A program made the translations under genes and the position numbers. A DNA stretch of 64,000 nt from Sphingobium sp. (GTDB lineage: Bacteria > Pseudomonadota > Alphaproteobacteria > Sphingomonadales > Sphingomonadaceae): the NCBI RefSeq assembly GCF_003248505.1, contig NZ_QFOA01000011.1, forward strand, positions 4,860 through 68,859, in the 5' to 3' direction. Of this stretch, positions 25,244-34,421 are shown piece after piece (position 1 is the first letter of the stretch; every line of letters starts with the position of its first letter). Below the pieces are notes generated by a model. That model was not told the origin of the DNA. It saw only the letters and a program-made list of their open reading frames with translations, and made no database searches.

Positions 25244-27062
25244 TCTTCACCCCACCATCGCAAAGGTAACGGACCGCATCGTTGCGCGCAGCCGCGCGCG
25301 GCGGCGGCAATATCTGGACCTGATCGAACGGGGCCGGGACGCGGGCACCAACCGGGACAATCTGTCGTGCGGCAACCTTGCCCACGGTTTTGCCGCCAGC
25401 GGCGAGGACAAGCCCGTCATCCGCACCGGCCAGGCGATGAACATCGGCATCGTCACCGCCTATAACGACATGCTTTCGGCGCATCAGCCCTATGGCCGCT
25501 ACCCTGAGCAGATCAAGATCGCCGCCCGCGAAGTCGGCGCGACGGCACAGGTCGCAGGCGGCGTGCCCGCGATGTGCGACGGCGTGACGCAGGGGCAGTC
25601 GGGCATGGACCTGTCGCTGTTCAGCCGCGACACCATCGCGCTGGGAACGGCGGTGGCGCTGAGCCATGCGATGTTCGAGGGCGCGTTGCTGCTGGGCATA
25701 TGCGACAAGATCGTGCCGGGCCTGCTGATCGGCGCGCTGCGCTTCGGGCATCTGCCGACGATCCTGATCCCCGCCGGGCCCATGCCGTCGGGCCTTGCCA
25801 ACAAGGAAAAGGTCCGCATCCGCCAGCTTTATGCGGAGGGGAAGGTTGGGCGCGACGAGTTGCTGGAATCCGAAAGCGCATCCTATCACGGCGCGGGAAC
25901 CTGCACCTTCTACGGCACGGCCAATTCCAACCAGATGATGATGGAGATGATGGGCTTGCATATGCCCGCCGCCTCCTTCGTCAATCCGGGGACGAAGCTG
26001 CGGAGCGAACTCACCCGCGCCGCCGTGCATCGGGTGGCAAGCATCGGATGGGACGGCGACGATTATCGCCCGCTCGGTCACTGCGTCGATGAAAAGGCGA
26101 TCGTCAACGCGATGATCGGCCTGATGGCGACGGGCGGTTCGACGAACCATGCCATTCACCTGCCCGCCATCGCGCGGGCGGCGGGGATCAGCATCGACTG
26201 GACCGACTTTGCCGAGATTTCGGACGTCGTCCCCCTGCTTGCGCGGGTGTATCCTAACGGATCGGGCGACGTGAACCATTTCCACGCGGCGGGCGGCATC
26301 AGCTTCGTCATCCGCGAATTGCTCGACGCAGGTCTGCTCCACCGCGATATCCTGACCGTGGCACGGCGAGACCTGACCGATTACGGCAAGGAACCGGTGC
26401 TGGAGGACGAGGCGCTGACGTGGAAGGACGTGCCGGCTTCGCGCGACGAAGCCATGGTGCGGCCCGTGTCCAACCCTTTCCAGGCCGACGGTGGCATGAA
26501 GCTGCTTCAGGGCAATCTCGGTCGCTGCGTCATGAAGGTGAGCGCGGTGGACAAGGAACGCTGGATGATCGAAGCTCCCGCCGCCGTCTTCCACGACCAG
26601 GACGATGTGCTGCGCGCGTTCAAGGCGGGGGAACTGGAACGCGATGTCATCGTGGTCGTCCGGTTCCAGGGACCGCGCGCCAACGGGATGCCCGAACTGC
26701 ACAAGCTGACGCCCGCGCTGGGCGTGCTTCAGGATCGCGGCTTCAAGGTCGCACTGTTGACCGACGGGCGCATGTCGGGCGCGAGCGGCAAGGTGCCTGC
26801 CGCCATCCACCTGTCGCCCGAGGCGCTGGGCGGCGGTCCCATCGGCAAGCTGCGCGACGGAGACCGGGTGCGGGTGTGCGCGCAGGAAGGCGTGGTCGAA
26901 GCTCTGGTCGAGCCGTCGGAGTGGGATGCGCGTGACGAGCCTGCGGCCCCGCCCCCGCCCTACGACACGGGACGCGAGCTTTTCGCGCTGTTTCGCCATC
27001 ACAGCGACCTTGCCGAACAGGGCGCGTCCGCCATGCTCGCCGCGATGGAAAGCGAGCTTTAA
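25236..27062 (+). CDS. edd: Phosphogluconate dehydratase
   Basis: 608 residues, IlvD/Edd family. Iron-sulfur and active-site segments include 'VPAMCDGVTQGQSGM', 'LLGICDKIVPG', 'GAGTCTFYGTANSN' and 'LMATGGSTNHAIHLPA', with 'LTDGRMSGASGKVPAA' near the C terminus. It dehydrates 6-phosphogluconate to KDPG, the defining Entner-Doudoroff step, and needs a [4Fe-4S] cluster. The start at 25236 lies inside the last codons of zwf; an in-frame start at 25218 gives only six more residues. Confidence 0.97.
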   Translation: MTDLHPTIAKVTDRIVARSRARRRQYLDLIERGRDAGTNRDNLSCGNLAHGFAASGEDKPVIRTGQAMNIGIVTAYNDMLSAHQPYGRYPEQIKIAAREVGATAQVAGGVPAMCDGVTQGQSGMDLSLFSRDTIALGTAVALSHAMFEGALLLGICDKIVPGLLIGALRFGHLPTILIPAGPMPSGLANKEKVRIRQLYAEGKVGRDELLESESASYHGAGTCTFYGTANSNQMMMEMMGLHMPAASFVNPGTKLRSELTRAAVHRVASIGWDGDDYRPLGHCVDEKAIVNAMIGLMATGGSTNHAIHLPAIARAAGISIDWTDFAEISDVVPLLARVYPNGSGDVNHFHAAGGISFVIRELLDAGLLHRDILTVARRDLTDYGKEPVLEDEALTWKDVPASRDEAMVRPVSNPFQADGGMKLLQGNLGRCVMKVSAVDKERWMIEAPAAVFHDQDDVLRAFKAGELERDVIVVVRFQGPRANGMPELHKLTPALGVLQDRGFKVALLTDGRMSGASGKVPAAIHLSPEALGGGPIGKLRDGDRVRVCAQEGVVEALVEPSEWDARDEPAAPPPPYDTGRELFALFRHHSDLAEQGASAMLAAMESEL

Positions 27063-27155
27063 GGCCCGCAGCCGCGCGACGCGCACGCCATCGGGACGAG
27101 AGTTTCGCAGTCCCGAATGGGACGGAACGACGATAAGAATGAACAGGATGCCGAC

Positions 27156-28136
27156 ATGACTGACATCGTTGCCGCCGATATCGGCGGGACCAACGCCCGG
27201 TTCGCCCGCGCTTCATTGGACGAGAACGGCGTCCCCACGCTCGGGACGGTGCGCAAATACAAGGTCGCGGATTATCAGAGCCTTTCCGCCTGCTGGGCCG
27301 CCTTCGCGCAGGACGAGGCGAAGGACGGCGCAGGCGCGTTGCCGGATGCAGCGTCCATTGCCTTCGCGACGGCCATCGGGCGGGAAGTGATCAAGCTGAC
27401 GAACAGCAGTTGGGTGATCCGCGCCGATACGCTCGCCGCCGACCTTGGCGTACGGACCGTTCGGCTGGTCAACGATTTCGAAGCGGTGGCCCACGCCGTA
27501 TCGCGCCTGCCCAAGGAAAATCTGCCGCTGCTCTTCGGCGAAGATCGCCCCTTCCCACGCGACGGTGGCGTTACGGTCATGGGGCCGGGCACGGGGCTTG
27601 GCGTTGCGATGATCGCTTTCGACGATGGCGATCCGCATGTGATCGCGACGGAGGGCGGGCATCTCGACTTCGCGCCGCTCGATCATACGGAGGAGCGCAT
27701 TCTTTCCTATCTGCGCGACAAGTTCCTGCGCGTATCGACCGAACGGATCGTGTCGGGGCCGGGGCTCAATTATATCTATAAGGCGATGGCGACCATCGGG
27801 CACGAGCGCGTCGTTTTGATGGAAGATCCCGAATTGTGGCAGGCGGCACTCGACGGCAGCGACGATTTCGCCCGCCGGGCGCTGGACCGATTTTGCCTGT
27901 GCTATGGATCAGTCGCGGGCGATCTGGCGCTGGCGCACGGCCCGCACGCCGTGGTGCTGGCGGGCGGATTGACGCAACGGATGCGGGATTTCCTGCAGGA
28001 CAGCGGATTTCATTCCCGGTTCAAAGCCAAGGGCCGGTTCGAAAGCCTGATGGCCGGCATCCCCATCCGATGCGCCATCCATGAAGAAATCGGCCTGTTC
28101 GGGGCCGCAGCAGCGTTTCGGGAGAATAAAGCATGA
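27156..28136 (+). CDS. glk: Glucokinase
   Basis: 326 residues, ROK-related hexokinase fold (Pfam Glucokinase). The phosphate loop is 'AADIGGTNARFA', the adenosine motif 'GPGTGLGVAMI', and 'ATEGGHLDFAP' is the glucose-binding EGGH. It phosphorylates intracellular glucose, feeding Zwf. ATG 27156 has AGGA 7 bases ahead; the in-frame start at 27117 would add 13 charged residues. It is 93 bp after edd and overlaps eda by four bases. Confidence 0.95.
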   Translation: MTDIVAADIGGTNARFARASLDENGVPTLGTVRKYKVADYQSLSACWAAFAQDEAKDGAGALPDAASIAFATAIGREVIKLTNSSWVIRADTLAADLGVRTVRLVNDFEAVAHAVSRLPKENLPLLFGEDRPFPRDGGVTVMGPGTGLGVAMIAFDDGDPHVIATEGGHLDFAPLDHTEERILSYLRDKFLRVSTERIVSGPGLNYIYKAMATIGHERVVLMEDPELWQAALDGSDDFARRALDRFCLCYGSVAGDLALAHGPHAVVLAGGLTQRMRDFLQDSGFHSRFKAKGRFESLMAGIPIRCAIHEEIGLFGAAAAFRENKA

Positions 28137-28750
28137 GCCTTACGGTCGAGCAGGTGATGGAACTGGCTCCGGTGATCCCGGTGCTGGTGGTCGATCGCGT
28201 GGAGGACGCGCTTCCCATCGCGCGGGCGCTGGTGGCAGGCGGGCTTCCCGCTCTGGAAGTGACGTTGCGCACCCCCGCCGCCCTGGATGTGATCCGCGAA
28301 ATGGCGACCGTAGAAGGCGCGGTGGTGGGGGCCGGAACGGTGCTCAATCCGCAGCAGCTCGACGCCGCGATGGAGGCAGGAGCGCGCTTCATCGTCAGCC
28401 CCGGCCTAACCGAACCGCTCGGAAAGGCGGCGATTGGCGCAGGCGTCCCGTTCCTGCCAGGAACCGCGACCGCCGCGGACATCATGCGCGGCATGGACAT
28501 GGGCCTGTCCCATTTCAAATTCTTTCCGGCCGAAACATCGGGCGGTCTGCCTGCGCTCAAGGCACTGGCCGCACCGCTGCACACCGCCCGCTTCTGCCCA
28601 ACCGGCGGCATCACGGCACAAAGCGCGCCAGAATGGCTGGCACAGCCCTTCATCAAATGCGTGGGCGGCAGTTGGGTCGTGCCCAAGGGGCCTGTCGATC
28701 CTGCCAGGATCGAAGCGCTGGCGCGCGAGGCGGCCGCCCTACCGCGCTGA
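28133..28750 (+). CDS. eda: KDPG aldolase
   Basis: 205 residues, (beta/alpha)8 aldolase. The general base Glu is in 'PALEVTLRTPAA', the Schiff-base Lys in 'SHFKFFPAETSGG', and 'RFCPTGGITAQSA' is the phosphate-binding loop. It splits KDPG to pyruvate and glyceraldehyde 3-phosphate. Fourth gene of the operon with an ATGA overlap to glk. KDPG formed by the KDG kinase at 44172 would also pass through this enzyme. Confidence 0.97.
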   Translation: MSLTVEQVMELAPVIPVLVVDRVEDALPIARALVAGGLPALEVTLRTPAALDVIREMATVEGAVVGAGTVLNPQQLDAAMEAGARFIVSPGLTEPLGKAAIGAGVPFLPGTATAADIMRGMDMGLSHFKFFPAETSGGLPALKALAAPLHTARFCPTGGITAQSAPEWLAQPFIKCVGGSWVVPKGPVDPARIEALAREAAALPR

Positions 28751-28790
28751 TCCGGTTGCGCACCGCGCCGCCGCGCCCTAGATGACAGGC

Positions 28791-29303
28791 ATGAATCCGC
28801 GCCGCATCCTGACCGCCATCGCCCTTTTCCTGTCGGGATGCGCGGGCGCGCCGCAATCCTATCCGTCGCTGGCGAAGCGCGCGGTCGAAAGCGCGCCGGT
28901 GGCTGAAGTTGCACCGCCGCCCGCGCCAGCCCCCGCCGACGCGTCGCTCACGACTCAGATCGCCCGCTACACAGCGCAGGCGGACAAAGGCGCGGCGACG
29001 TTCGAGACGGCATATGCAAAGGCGGACCGGGCGGTGACCGCAGCACGCAGCGCCGGGGTTTCGAGCGACGCATGGGTGGCGGCGCAAGTGTCGATCAGCA
29101 CGCTGGAGGCGGCGCGCAACGACAGCGTGTCGGCGCTTGCCAGTCTCGATACGCTGTATGTCCAGACCAGCAACGCGGTCGCGGACGGGAAGGCGAAGGG
29201 CGGTATCGCCGAAGTCGACGCCGCCCGCGCCGCCGCGCTGGCGCAGGTCGACCGGCAGAACGACCGCATCGATGCGTTGAAGTCCCGCCTGCCCCAGCCC
29301 TGA
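28791..29303 (+). CDS. Putative lipoprotein with helical repeat-like region
   Basis: About 170 residues. A short lipoprotein signal ends in a lipobox (LFLSGC), so the mature protein should be anchored by a diacylated Cys. A proline/alanine linker (about 40-55) precedes a long Ala-rich helical region with heptad-like charge spacing. I do not recognise the family. ATG 28782 is three codons upstream and equally possible; neither has a good ribosome site. It is 40 bp after eda and convergent with the carbonic anhydrase gene, leaving six bases between the stops. Confidence 0.65.
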   Translation: MNPRRILTAIALFLSGCAGAPQSYPSLAKRAVESAPVAEVAPPPAPAPADASLTTQIARYTAQADKGAATFETAYAKADRAVTAARSAGVSSDAWVAAQVSISTLEAARNDSVSALASLDTLYVQTSNAVADGKAKGGIAEVDAARAAALAQVDRQNDRIDALKSRLPQP

Positions 29304-29309
29304 CGCCGG

Positions 29310-29888
29310 TCATTCGACCGCGCGGACTGCGCCCTTGTGCGCCTTGGCGTTGTGGACATAGTGATCCACGCCCTCACGCATGTCGATGATCGCAGCGTCG
29401 GACAGGTCGCGCATATATTTGGCCGGACGCCCGGCCCAAAGCTGACGATGCGATACCGTTTTTCCGGATGTCAGCATCGCACCTGCGGCCAGCATCGCGT
29501 CGCTTTCCACCGTGCAGCCGCTCATGACGATCGCGCCCAGCCCGACGAAGGCACGGTCGTGCAGCACGCAACCGTGGATCATCGCCATGTGGCCGATCAG
29601 CACGTCTTCGCCGATGACGGTCGGCCACCCTTCCAGCGGTCGCCCGTCATCGCGCTCGCCTGCGCTGTCGCAATGGATGACGGTGCCGTCCTGCACGTTC
29701 GTGCGCGCGCCGATGCGGATGCGATTCACGTCCGCGCGGATCACGCAATTATACCAGATGCTCGCGTCCTCGCCGATTTCGACGTCGCCCACGATGCGGC
29801 ACCCCGGCGCCACGAAGGCGGTGGGATGGATCACCGGTGTCTTGCCGCCGAACGGAATGATGCTGACATCGGGATGCACGGTGGACAT
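29310..29888 (-). CDS. Gamma-class carbonic anhydrase family protein
   Basis: 192 residues of left-handed beta-helix hexapeptide repeats (VIHPTAFVAPGC, 'DVEIGEDASIWYN'). Metal-ligand histidines are seen in 'QDGTVIHCDS' and in 'LIGHMAMIHGC'. It is similar to YrdA/PaaY-like proteins. Whether it hydrates CO2 or is an inactive relative cannot be decided, since many family members lack activity. It lies between the lipoprotein and hemB. Confidence 0.85.
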   Translation of the reverse strand: MSTVHPDVSIIPFGGKTPVIHPTAFVAPGCRIVGDVEIGEDASIWYNCVIRADVNRIRIGARTNVQDGTVIHCDSAGERDDGRPLEGWPTVIGEDVLIGHMAMIHGCVLHDRAFVGLGAIVMSGCTVESDAMLAAGAMLTSGKTVSHRQLWAGRPAKYMRDLSDAAIIDMREGVDHYVHNAKAHKGAVRAVE

Positions 29889-30010
29889 GAAACGGCCTTC
29901 CTGGGGTTCTGGTGCCGGGCGCGTTCAGGGTGCCGGCGTGATTATATGTTCACCGCGTCAGGCCAGCCTGCGTCGGATCGCGGCGAAACACCGTCGCGTT
30001 TTCCACGCCC

Positions 30011-31006
30011 TCATGCGCCGAGCAGCCGCGCCGCATGCAATGCATGATAGGTCAGCACGCCCGAACAACCCGCGCGCTTGAACGCCATGAGCGTTTCGAG
30101 GATCAGGGCGTCGCGGTCCCCCGCCCCTGCCGCCGCGGCATGTTCGATCATCGCATATTCGCCCGACACCTGGTAGGCGAATACCGGCACGGAGAAGCGA
30201 TCCCGCACCCGCGCCACGATGTCGAGATAGGGCAACCCCGGCTTCACCATCACGCTGTCCGCACCCTCGGCCAGGTCGAGCGCGACTTCACGCAGCGCTT
30301 CTTCTCCATTGGCGGGGTCCATCTGGTAATTCTTCTTGTCGCCCTTGAGCAACCCGCGCGATCCCACCGCATCGCGAAACGGCCCGTAGAAGGCGCTCGC
30401 ATATTTGGCGGCGTAGGCCATGATCTGGACGTTGGCGTGCCCTTCTTCCTCCAGCGCCTCGCGGATCGCACCGACGCGCCCGTCCATCATGTCGCTGGGC
30501 GCGATGATGTCGGCGCCCGCCGCCGCCTGATTGAGCGACTGGGCGATCAGCACATCCACCGTCGCGTCGTTGACGACGTAACCGGCAGGATCGAGCAGGC
30601 CGTCCTGCCCGTGCACCGTATAGGGATCGAGCGCCACGTCGGTCAGGATGCCGATGTCGGGCACCGCATCCTTGATCGCCCGGATCGCCCGGCACATGAG
30701 GTTGTCGGGATTGAGCGCTTCGACGCCATCGTCGCTGCGCCGGTCGGCCTGCGTGTTGGGGAAGAGCGCAAGGCAGGGAATACCCGCGCCGCACGCTTCC
30801 TTCGCCCGGTCGACGATGCCGTCCACCGACCAGCGCGACACGCCGGGCAGCGCGCCGATCGGCTCCTCCACGCCTTCCCCCTCGGTGACGAACAGCGGCC
30901 AGATGAAGTCGGCAGGCGACAGGCGGTTTTCGGCGTGCATCGCCCGGCTCCAGGCCGAAGCGCGCGTGCGGCGCAAACGCAGCGCCGGATAGGAAGCATG
31001 GGTCAT
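30011..31006 (-). CDS. hemB: Porphobilinogen synthase
   Basis: 331 residues. It condenses two 5-aminolevulinate molecules in haem synthesis. Both Schiff-base lysines are readable, in 'MAYAAKYASAFYGPF' and 'SVMVKPGLPYLD'. The metal site reads 'DVALDPYTVHGQDG', with Asp and Ala in place of the Zn cysteines of E. coli or mammals, the Mg-type form found in alphaproteobacteria. The 122-bp gap to the carbonic anhydrase gene and the 120-bp divergent gap upstream show no gene. Confidence 0.97.
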   Translation of the reverse strand: MTHASYPALRLRRTRASAWSRAMHAENRLSPADFIWPLFVTEGEGVEEPIGALPGVSRWSVDGIVDRAKEACGAGIPCLALFPNTQADRRSDDGVEALNPDNLMCRAIRAIKDAVPDIGILTDVALDPYTVHGQDGLLDPAGYVVNDATVDVLIAQSLNQAAAGADIIAPSDMMDGRVGAIREALEEEGHANVQIMAYAAKYASAFYGPFRDAVGSRGLLKGDKKNYQMDPANGEEALREVALDLAEGADSVMVKPGLPYLDIVARVRDRFSVPVFAYQVSGEYAMIEHAAAAGAGDRDALILETLMAFKRAGCSGVLTYHALHAARLLGA

Positions 31007-31126
31007 GACAAGGGGGTGTAGGCGTGGGCGCGCGGGGGATCAAGCGACGGGTGCGCAGAAGCCGGGAGGGAGAGGTATGCCCCGCCACCGCTTCCCACCG
31101 ACCCGCCATTCCCTTAGTCATCGTCC

Positions 31127-31522
31127 ATGCTCAGCATCCACCATGTCGCAATCATCTGTTCCGACTATGCGCGGTCGCGCGCGTTCTATCGGGACGTGCT
31201 GGGCTTTCGCGTGATCCGGGAGGTGTTTCGGGCGGAGCGGGAATCGTGGAAATGCGATCTCGATGCGGGTAACGCGCAGATCGAACTGTTTTCCTTTCCC
31301 GCGCCCCCGCCCCGGCCGAGCCGCCCCGAGGCACAGGGGTTAAGGCATCTGGCGTTCAACGTGGACGATCTGGACGCGCAGGTCGCACGACTGGCGGCGG
31401 CGGGCGTCGCGTGCGAGCCCATCCGCGTCGACGAATATACCGGGCAGCGCTTCACCTTCTTCGCCGACCCGGACGGGTTGCCGCTGGAGCTTTACGAACA
31501 GATCATTTCGCAAGGTGCTTGA
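31127..31522 (+). CDS. VOC-family protein (glyoxalase/YaeR-like)
   Basis: 131 residues with two beta-alpha-beta-beta-beta halves. The first metal ligand is His in 'SIHHVAIICSDY', and 'LRHLAFNVDDLD' and 'PDGLPLELYEQ' supply the next. Sequence style matches SMU1112c/YaeR. The substrate is not evident. It is a single gene between hemB and the GIN-domain pair. Confidence 0.8.
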   Translation: MLSIHHVAIICSDYARSRAFYRDVLGFRVIREVFRAERESWKCDLDAGNAQIELFSFPAPPPRPSRPEAQGLRHLAFNVDDLDAQVARLAAAGVACEPIRVDEYTGQRFTFFADPDGLPLELYEQIISQGA

Positions 31523-31646
31523 AGGAGCGATCGGCGCTTCAATCCGGCCCTCTGTGTCATAGTTCTTCCCGCCCAAAGAACAAGAAGGCTTGGAACCGTT
31601 ATGAAGATAGCGTATTAGCACGGCAACACAGTCAAAGGAGATTTCG

Positions 31647-32396
31647 ATGCGTTACGCTGCCCTCTTTCCCGCCGTGACGATCGCCGCTCTAGCCATGGTC
31701 CCGGCGGCCTGCTCGCGCGAGAATGCGTCGGACAGGGAGCCGGGCCGGGATGCCACCGCACCCACCGACCCTGCCGCCTGGGCAGCGCTCAGCGGCTTTA
31801 CCGGAATCGAAGTGACCGGCCCGGACAATGTCATCGTCACGCGCGGCGACTTTTCGGTCAAGGCGGAGGGCGACGCAAAGATACTCGACCGGCTGGACAT
31901 CCGGGTGAAGGGCGACACGCTGGAAATCGGCCGCCGAAAACGGTTCGGCATAGCCTGGAGCGACGACCGGGGTGCGACGGTCCGCGTGTCCCTGCCCGCG
32001 ATCCGCAATGTCGAGGCGACGGGGTCGGGCAATGTCGATGTCGACCGCGTCGATGGCGATGCGTTCGCCGCCGACCTCACAGGATCGGGCAACATCAAGG
32101 TGGCCGCGGCCAATCTGCGGTCGCTCAAGGCGGAGATTACAGGTTCGGGCAATCTTGACATGGCGGGAGCGACGGAGAACGTGGCCCTGTCCATCACCGG
32201 ATCGGGCGATTTTTCCGGCAACGCGCTCAAGGCCGGGCGCGGCAAGGTGTCGATCCAGGGATCGGGCAATGCGGGCTTTGCGTCGGACGGCCCGGTTGAT
32301 ATCAATATCATGGGATCGGGCGACGTTACGGTAAAGGGCAAGGCGCAGTGCAAGCAAAGCATCATGGGATCGGGCGAGGCGCGCTGCGCGCCCTGA
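31647..32396 (+). CDS. GIN-domain (DUF2807) lipoprotein
   Basis: 249 residues. A lipoprotein signal ends at VPAACS. From about residue 50 the chain is a right-handed beta-helix-like GIN domain with repeated G-S-G-N/D corners spaced 17-21 residues (TGSGNVD, TGSGNIK, TGSGNLD, TGSGDFS, QGSGNAG, MGSGDVT, MGSGEAR). Such proteins are found on the outer membrane of sphingomonads; function is not established. ATG 31647 has a clean AAAGGAGATT ahead. It overlaps the next paralogue by 49 bp. Confidence 0.82.
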   Translation: MRYAALFPAVTIAALAMVPAACSRENASDREPGRDATAPTDPAAWAALSGFTGIEVTGPDNVIVTRGDFSVKAEGDAKILDRLDIRVKGDTLEIGRRKRFGIAWSDDRGATVRVSLPAIRNVEATGSGNVDVDRVDGDAFAADLTGSGNIKVAAANLRSLKAEITGSGNLDMAGATENVALSITGSGDFSGNALKAGRGKVSIQGSGNAGFASDGPVDINIMGSGDVTVKGKAQCKQSIMGSGEARCAP

Positions 32397-33070
32397 TCGG
32401 CTGCGGCCTGCTGGCGGTCGCACCGGCGCAGGCGGCCACGCGGGGCTTTACCATCACAAGCTTCGACGCGATCCGCGTGGATGCGCCCGTTACCGTGGTA
32501 TTGACCACCGGCGCGGGCGCATCGGCACGGGCGGAGGGTGACCAGAATGCGCTCGACCGGTTGAAGATCGACGTTTCGGGCCGCTTGCTGGTCTTGTCGA
32601 TGGAGCGGCCCCGCGCCGGCGAGAAGAGCGGCGGCGCGGCGACCGTGCGGTTGTCGACCGGGGCATTGACGCGCGTCGTCCTGACCGGCGGAGGATCGGT
32701 CGCGGTCAATCGGATGAAGGGCCTGTCTGCGCAGATCGTGCTGGGCGGCAACGGCGATGTCAGCGTCGGCGATGTGCAACTCGACCGGCTCGACGTCGCG
32801 CTGGCGGGCGGCGGCAGGGTCTCGCTCGCGGGGAAAGCGGGCGTTGCCGCCATCCGCGTCACCGGCCCCGGATCGGTCGCCGCAGAACCCTTGCGCGTGC
32901 AGCAGGCCAGCATCGCGAACGAAGGGCCGGGCAGCATCGCACTGACGGCGGACGGCAGCGCCAAAATCGTGACCAGCGGGTCGGGCGACATCAGCGTGGC
33001 GGGGAAAGCCGCCTGCTCGGTCGAGAACAAGGGCACGGGCCGCCTGATGTGCGGCGGCGAAAGCTATTGA
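32348..33070 (+). CDS. GIN-domain (DUF2807) secreted protein
   Basis: 240 residues from a GTG start; no ATG is available. The signal peptide (RALIGCGLLAVAPAQA) is typical Sec type without a lipobox at the cleavage point, and the GIN region follows (TSFDAIRVDAPVTVVLTTG, later TSGSGDIS). It is a paralogue of the preceding gene. The start lies 49 bp inside the upstream gene, in a different frame, suggesting a duplicated pair that became translationally coupled. The repeated corners are less regular than in the first copy. Confidence 0.75.
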   Translation: MQAKHHGIGRGALRALIGCGLLAVAPAQAATRGFTITSFDAIRVDAPVTVVLTTGAGASARAEGDQNALDRLKIDVSGRLLVLSMERPRAGEKSGGAATVRLSTGALTRVVLTGGGSVAVNRMKGLSAQIVLGGNGDVSVGDVQLDRLDVALAGGGRVSLAGKAGVAAIRVTGPGSVAAEPLRVQQASIANEGPGSIALTADGSAKIVTSGSGDISVAGKAACSVENKGTGRLMCGGESY

Positions 33071-33141
33071 GGCTTATCGAAAACTTTACCGCGCTCGGCT
33101 AGCAGGAGGCGAACTCCGTTTCGAAGCTGGATAATCGCCGG

Positions 33142-34416
33142 ATGCGCCTTGCCCCTGCCCTGCTCTTCCTAGCCGCGCTGTCGATACCCCGGCCTGCCAT
33201 GGCGCAGGTGACGGCGGCGGCGGACAGCGGCGACACGGGATGGATGATCCTGTGCGCCCTGTTGCTGATGGTGGCGGCGCTGCCCGGATCGATGCTGCGC
33301 CACGCAGGATCGGTGAATGTGCGCAGCGCGCTGTCGGTGCTGGCGCAGGGCGGCGCCGTGATCGGATGCGTATCGCTGGCATGGGCGGCAGTCGGATACA
33401 GCCTGGCATATGCGCCGGGCAACGCGTGGCTGGGCGGCGGGTCGAACCTGTTGCTGGGCAATCTGGCGCAGCTTCGTGAAGGACTGACGGTGCCGGAATC
33501 GGCGTTCGTGCTGTTCCAGTTGGCACTGGCGCTGGTGGCGGCGAGCCTGCTGGTAGGCTCCGTCGCGGAGCGGACCGGGACCGGGTGGTGGATCGCCTTC
33601 GCCCCGCTTTGGCTGCTGCTGGTCTATGCGCCTCTCGCCCATGCGATATGGGGCGGTGGATGGCTCGCGGCGATGGGCGTCATGGACTATGCGGGCGGGC
33701 TGGTGGTGCATGGCGTGGCGGGATTTTCCGCACTCGCACTCGCGCTGATCGTCGGGCCGCGTCGCGAACGGACGGGCGACGGTCATGCGCCGGTGCTCAC
33801 CCTTGCCGGCGGGGCGCTGCTGTGGATCGGGCTGATGGGTGCGGCGGGCGGATGGGCGCTGGGCGCAACGGACGACGCGGCGAGCGCCATTCTCAACCAT
33901 CACCTTGCCGCTTGTGCAGGCGCGCTCGGCTGGGCGGCGGCGGATCGGTTGCTGGCCGGGCGGGCAAATGCGACCGGCATTCTGTCGGGTGCCCTCTCAG
34001 GGATGGCGGCGATTGCCGCGTCGGCGGGGCTGGTCGGGACCGGAGGCGCTATGCTGATCGGGCTGACGGCGGCCCTGTTGTGCCGTATCGCCGCCCCGCC
34101 GATCGCGCGCCGGGTCGACGACGCCGCGCAAATCTTTGCCATTCACGGTTTGGGCGGCGCGATTGGTGCCGTCGCCCTCCCCTTTTGCGTCCTGCCGCTG
34201 CTGGGCGGAGTCGGCTTCGACAGCGGGATTACCCTCGATAGCGCATTGACCGCGCAGGCAATCGGCCTGATCGCGGTTGCGCTATGGGCAATGGTGGGGA
34301 GCGCCGTCGCGGCGCTGATGGTATCCCTCGTCATTCCGATGCGCGTCAGCGCCCAGGCGGAAGCCGAAGGGCTGGACCGGGCGCAGCATGGGCAGCAGGG
34401 CTGGGACTTCCGCTAA
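33142..34416 (+). CDS. Divergent Amt-family transporter
   Basis: 424 residues: a signal-like N terminus ending AMAQ and about 11 membrane helices. Retained Amt features are both pore histidines (H190 in 'DYAGGLVVHG', the other in 'IFAIHGLGG'), Asp182 and the Trp of 'HAIWGGGW'. Lost are the gate and recruitment residues of E. coli AmtB: F107 is Leu ('LFQLALALV'), W212 Leu, F215 Ala and S219 Trp ('IGLMGAAGGW'). No glnK/glnB gene is beside it. Ammonium transport is therefore not assured; a sensor or other gas/amine conductor is possible. Five bases separate it from the glycosyltransferase gene. Confidence 0.75.
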   Translation: MRLAPALLFLAALSIPRPAMAQVTAAADSGDTGWMILCALLLMVAALPGSMLRHAGSVNVRSALSVLAQGGAVIGCVSLAWAAVGYSLAYAPGNAWLGGGSNLLLGNLAQLREGLTVPESAFVLFQLALALVAASLLVGSVAERTGTGWWIAFAPLWLLLVYAPLAHAIWGGGWLAAMGVMDYAGGLVVHGVAGFSALALALIVGPRRERTGDGHAPVLTLAGGALLWIGLMGAAGGWALGATDDAASAILNHHLAACAGALGWAAADRLLAGRANATGILSGALSGMAAIAASAGLVGTGGAMLIGLTAALLCRIAAPPIARRVDDAAQIFAIHGLGGAIGAVALPFCVLPLLGGVGFDSGITLDSALTAQAIGLIAVALWAMVGSAVAALMVSLVIPMRVSAQAEAEGLDRAQHGQQGWDFR

Positions 34417-34421
34417 AAGCC

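Noticed and set aside
25128..27086. 652-codon minus-strand frame
   Set aside because: Antisense to edd, which is certain.
32023..32390. Repeated GGATCGGGCAA-like DNA as a repeat array or CRISPR
   Set aside because: The repeats are codons for GSGN/GSGD corners of the GIN protein, unevenly spaced and not identical.
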